Below, in pieces: positions 13,970-14,531 of a DNA stretch of 14,531 nt. This DNA comes from an uncultured Eubacteriales bacterium (GTDB taxonomy: Bacteria; Bacillota_A; Clostridia; Christensenellales; Aristaeellaceae): the NCBI GenBank assembly GCA_902766515.1, contig CACXEB010000216.1, positions 1 to 14,531 of the forward strand. Reading direction: 5' to 3'. The translations under genes were made by a program, and so were the position numbers. How positions within the stretch are numbered: the stretch's first letter is position 1; each line of letters starts with the position of its first letter. The notes under the pieces were generated by a model. The model made no database searches and was not told where the DNA came from. It saw nothing but the letters and a program-made list of their open reading frames with translations.

Positions 13970-14531
13970 TCAGTTGTACAGCTCGCGCTTTACGTAGTGC
14001 GTATGCAGCAGCTCGTGTGCCTTGTGGCTGTTGGGCTTCTCCAGGTAGTCCGCATAGAGCTGCTTGATTTCTTCATTCTCGTGACTCTTGCGCAGCGGCT
14101 TTTCAGCGTCCTCCTGGTAGAGGGCCTTGGCGCGCTCCACGCGCGGGTCGCAGGTCATGCGCACCTGGGCTGGCACGATGGGCTGGCCGCCGCCGTTGAC
14201 GCAGCCGCCCGGGCAGGCCATGACCTCGATGAAGAGGTACTTCTTCTCGCCGGAGCGGACCATGTCGAGCAGCCTGGAGGCATTGCCGGTGCCGTTGGCC
14301 ACGGCGACGCTGATGGTCATGTCGCCGATCTGGATGTCGGCTTCCTTGACGCCTTCGATACCGCGGACCTGGTGGAAGTCGACGTTTTCAAGCGTCGTGC
14401 CCGTCAGTACTTCATAGGCGGTACGCAGGGCCGCTTCCATCACGCCGCCGGGGACGCCGAAGATGACGCCTGCGCCGGAGTAATCGCCCATGATGTCCGC
14501 GTCCCAATCCTCGTCGGGCAGGCGGGGGAAC
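13970..14531 (-). CDS. hydA: [FeFe] hydrogenase catalytic subunit, C-terminal part
   Basis: The gene enters from the right edge, and 186 C-terminal residues are visible, starting FPRLPDEDWDADIMGDYSGA. The segment MACPGGCVNGGGQP is the last H-cluster motif of [FeFe] hydrogenases; its cysteines (codons at 14213-14215 and 14201-14203) bind the active-site cluster. Further family marks are GVMEAALRTAYEVLTG, LRKSHENEEIKQLY and the C-terminal HELLHTHY. This tail is typical of the large multi-cluster HydA/HndD enzymes of Clostridia, which produce H2 from NADH/NADPH plus ferredoxin in fermentation. The partner subunits (HydB, HydC) and the N-terminal iron-sulfur domains would lie to the right, outside the window. 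The internal Met at 14491 is not a start, since the frame runs on to the edge with matching sequence. Group assignment (NAD(P)-linked) is inference. Confidence 0.95.
   Translation of the reverse strand, partial: FPRLPDEDWDADIMGDYSGAGVIFGVPGGVMEAALRTAYEVLTGTTLENVDFHQVRGIEGVKEADIQIGDMTISVAVANGTGNASRLLDMVRSGEKKYLFIEVMACPGGCVNGGGQPIVPAQVRMTCDPRVERAKALYQEDAEKPLRKSHENEEIKQLYADYLEKPNSHKAHELLHTHYVKRELYN

Overview
This looks like a stretch of chromosome from a GC-rich (low 60s % by eye) anaerobic Firmicute, probably a gut or rumen member of the Clostridia. The evidence is the strong GGAGG ribosome sites, sigma-A style promoter spacing, a SpoVB-type flippase, a BmrCD-type ABC exporter pair, a short ACT-type SerA, a secreted FN3/Big2 protein and the C-terminus of a [FeFe] hydrogenase. 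The family-level placement is inference. No phage, insertion sequence, CRISPR array, tRNA or rRNA was seen.

Left part (1-3348): the tail of a PHP-domain phosphoesterase, then thrH (HAD phosphatase), a strong terminator, and a serC-serA pair closed by a second terminator. ThrH, SerC and SerA together can supply all three steps from 3-phosphoglycerate to L-serine, with ThrH plausibly standing in for SerB.

Middle part (3347-11455): a good sigma-A promoter (TTGACG, 17 bases, TATACT) drives a tightly packed same-strand run: dtd, two half-size ABC exporters that form a heterodimer, a MATE/SpoVB-type flippase, and a cytoplasmic GH36 alpha-galactosidase. Gaps are 7, -1, 36 and 22 bases. No convincing terminator follows the alpha-galactosidase, so transcription may run on into a GntR/FadR-type regulator (11644-12300), which ends in a strong terminator. 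The AT-rich gap before the regulator holds several palindromes that could be its operators.

Right part (12366-14531): a more AT-rich leader region, then a secreted protein (signal peptide, one FN3 domain, two Big2 domains, an unrecognised 145-residue C-terminal region). It converges on the C-terminal part of a minus-strand [FeFe] hydrogenase that runs off the right edge. Each of the two genes has its own terminator in the 128 bases between them.

I found no clear new multi-gene system. The most worthwhile leads are the unrecognised C-terminal domain of the secreted protein, the GntR regulator with apparently lost metal ligands and its nearby palindromes, the unusual company of dtd, and the asymmetric ATP sites of the exporter pair. 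Many long antisense open frames lie across these genes. They are treated as by-products of GC-rich codon use.
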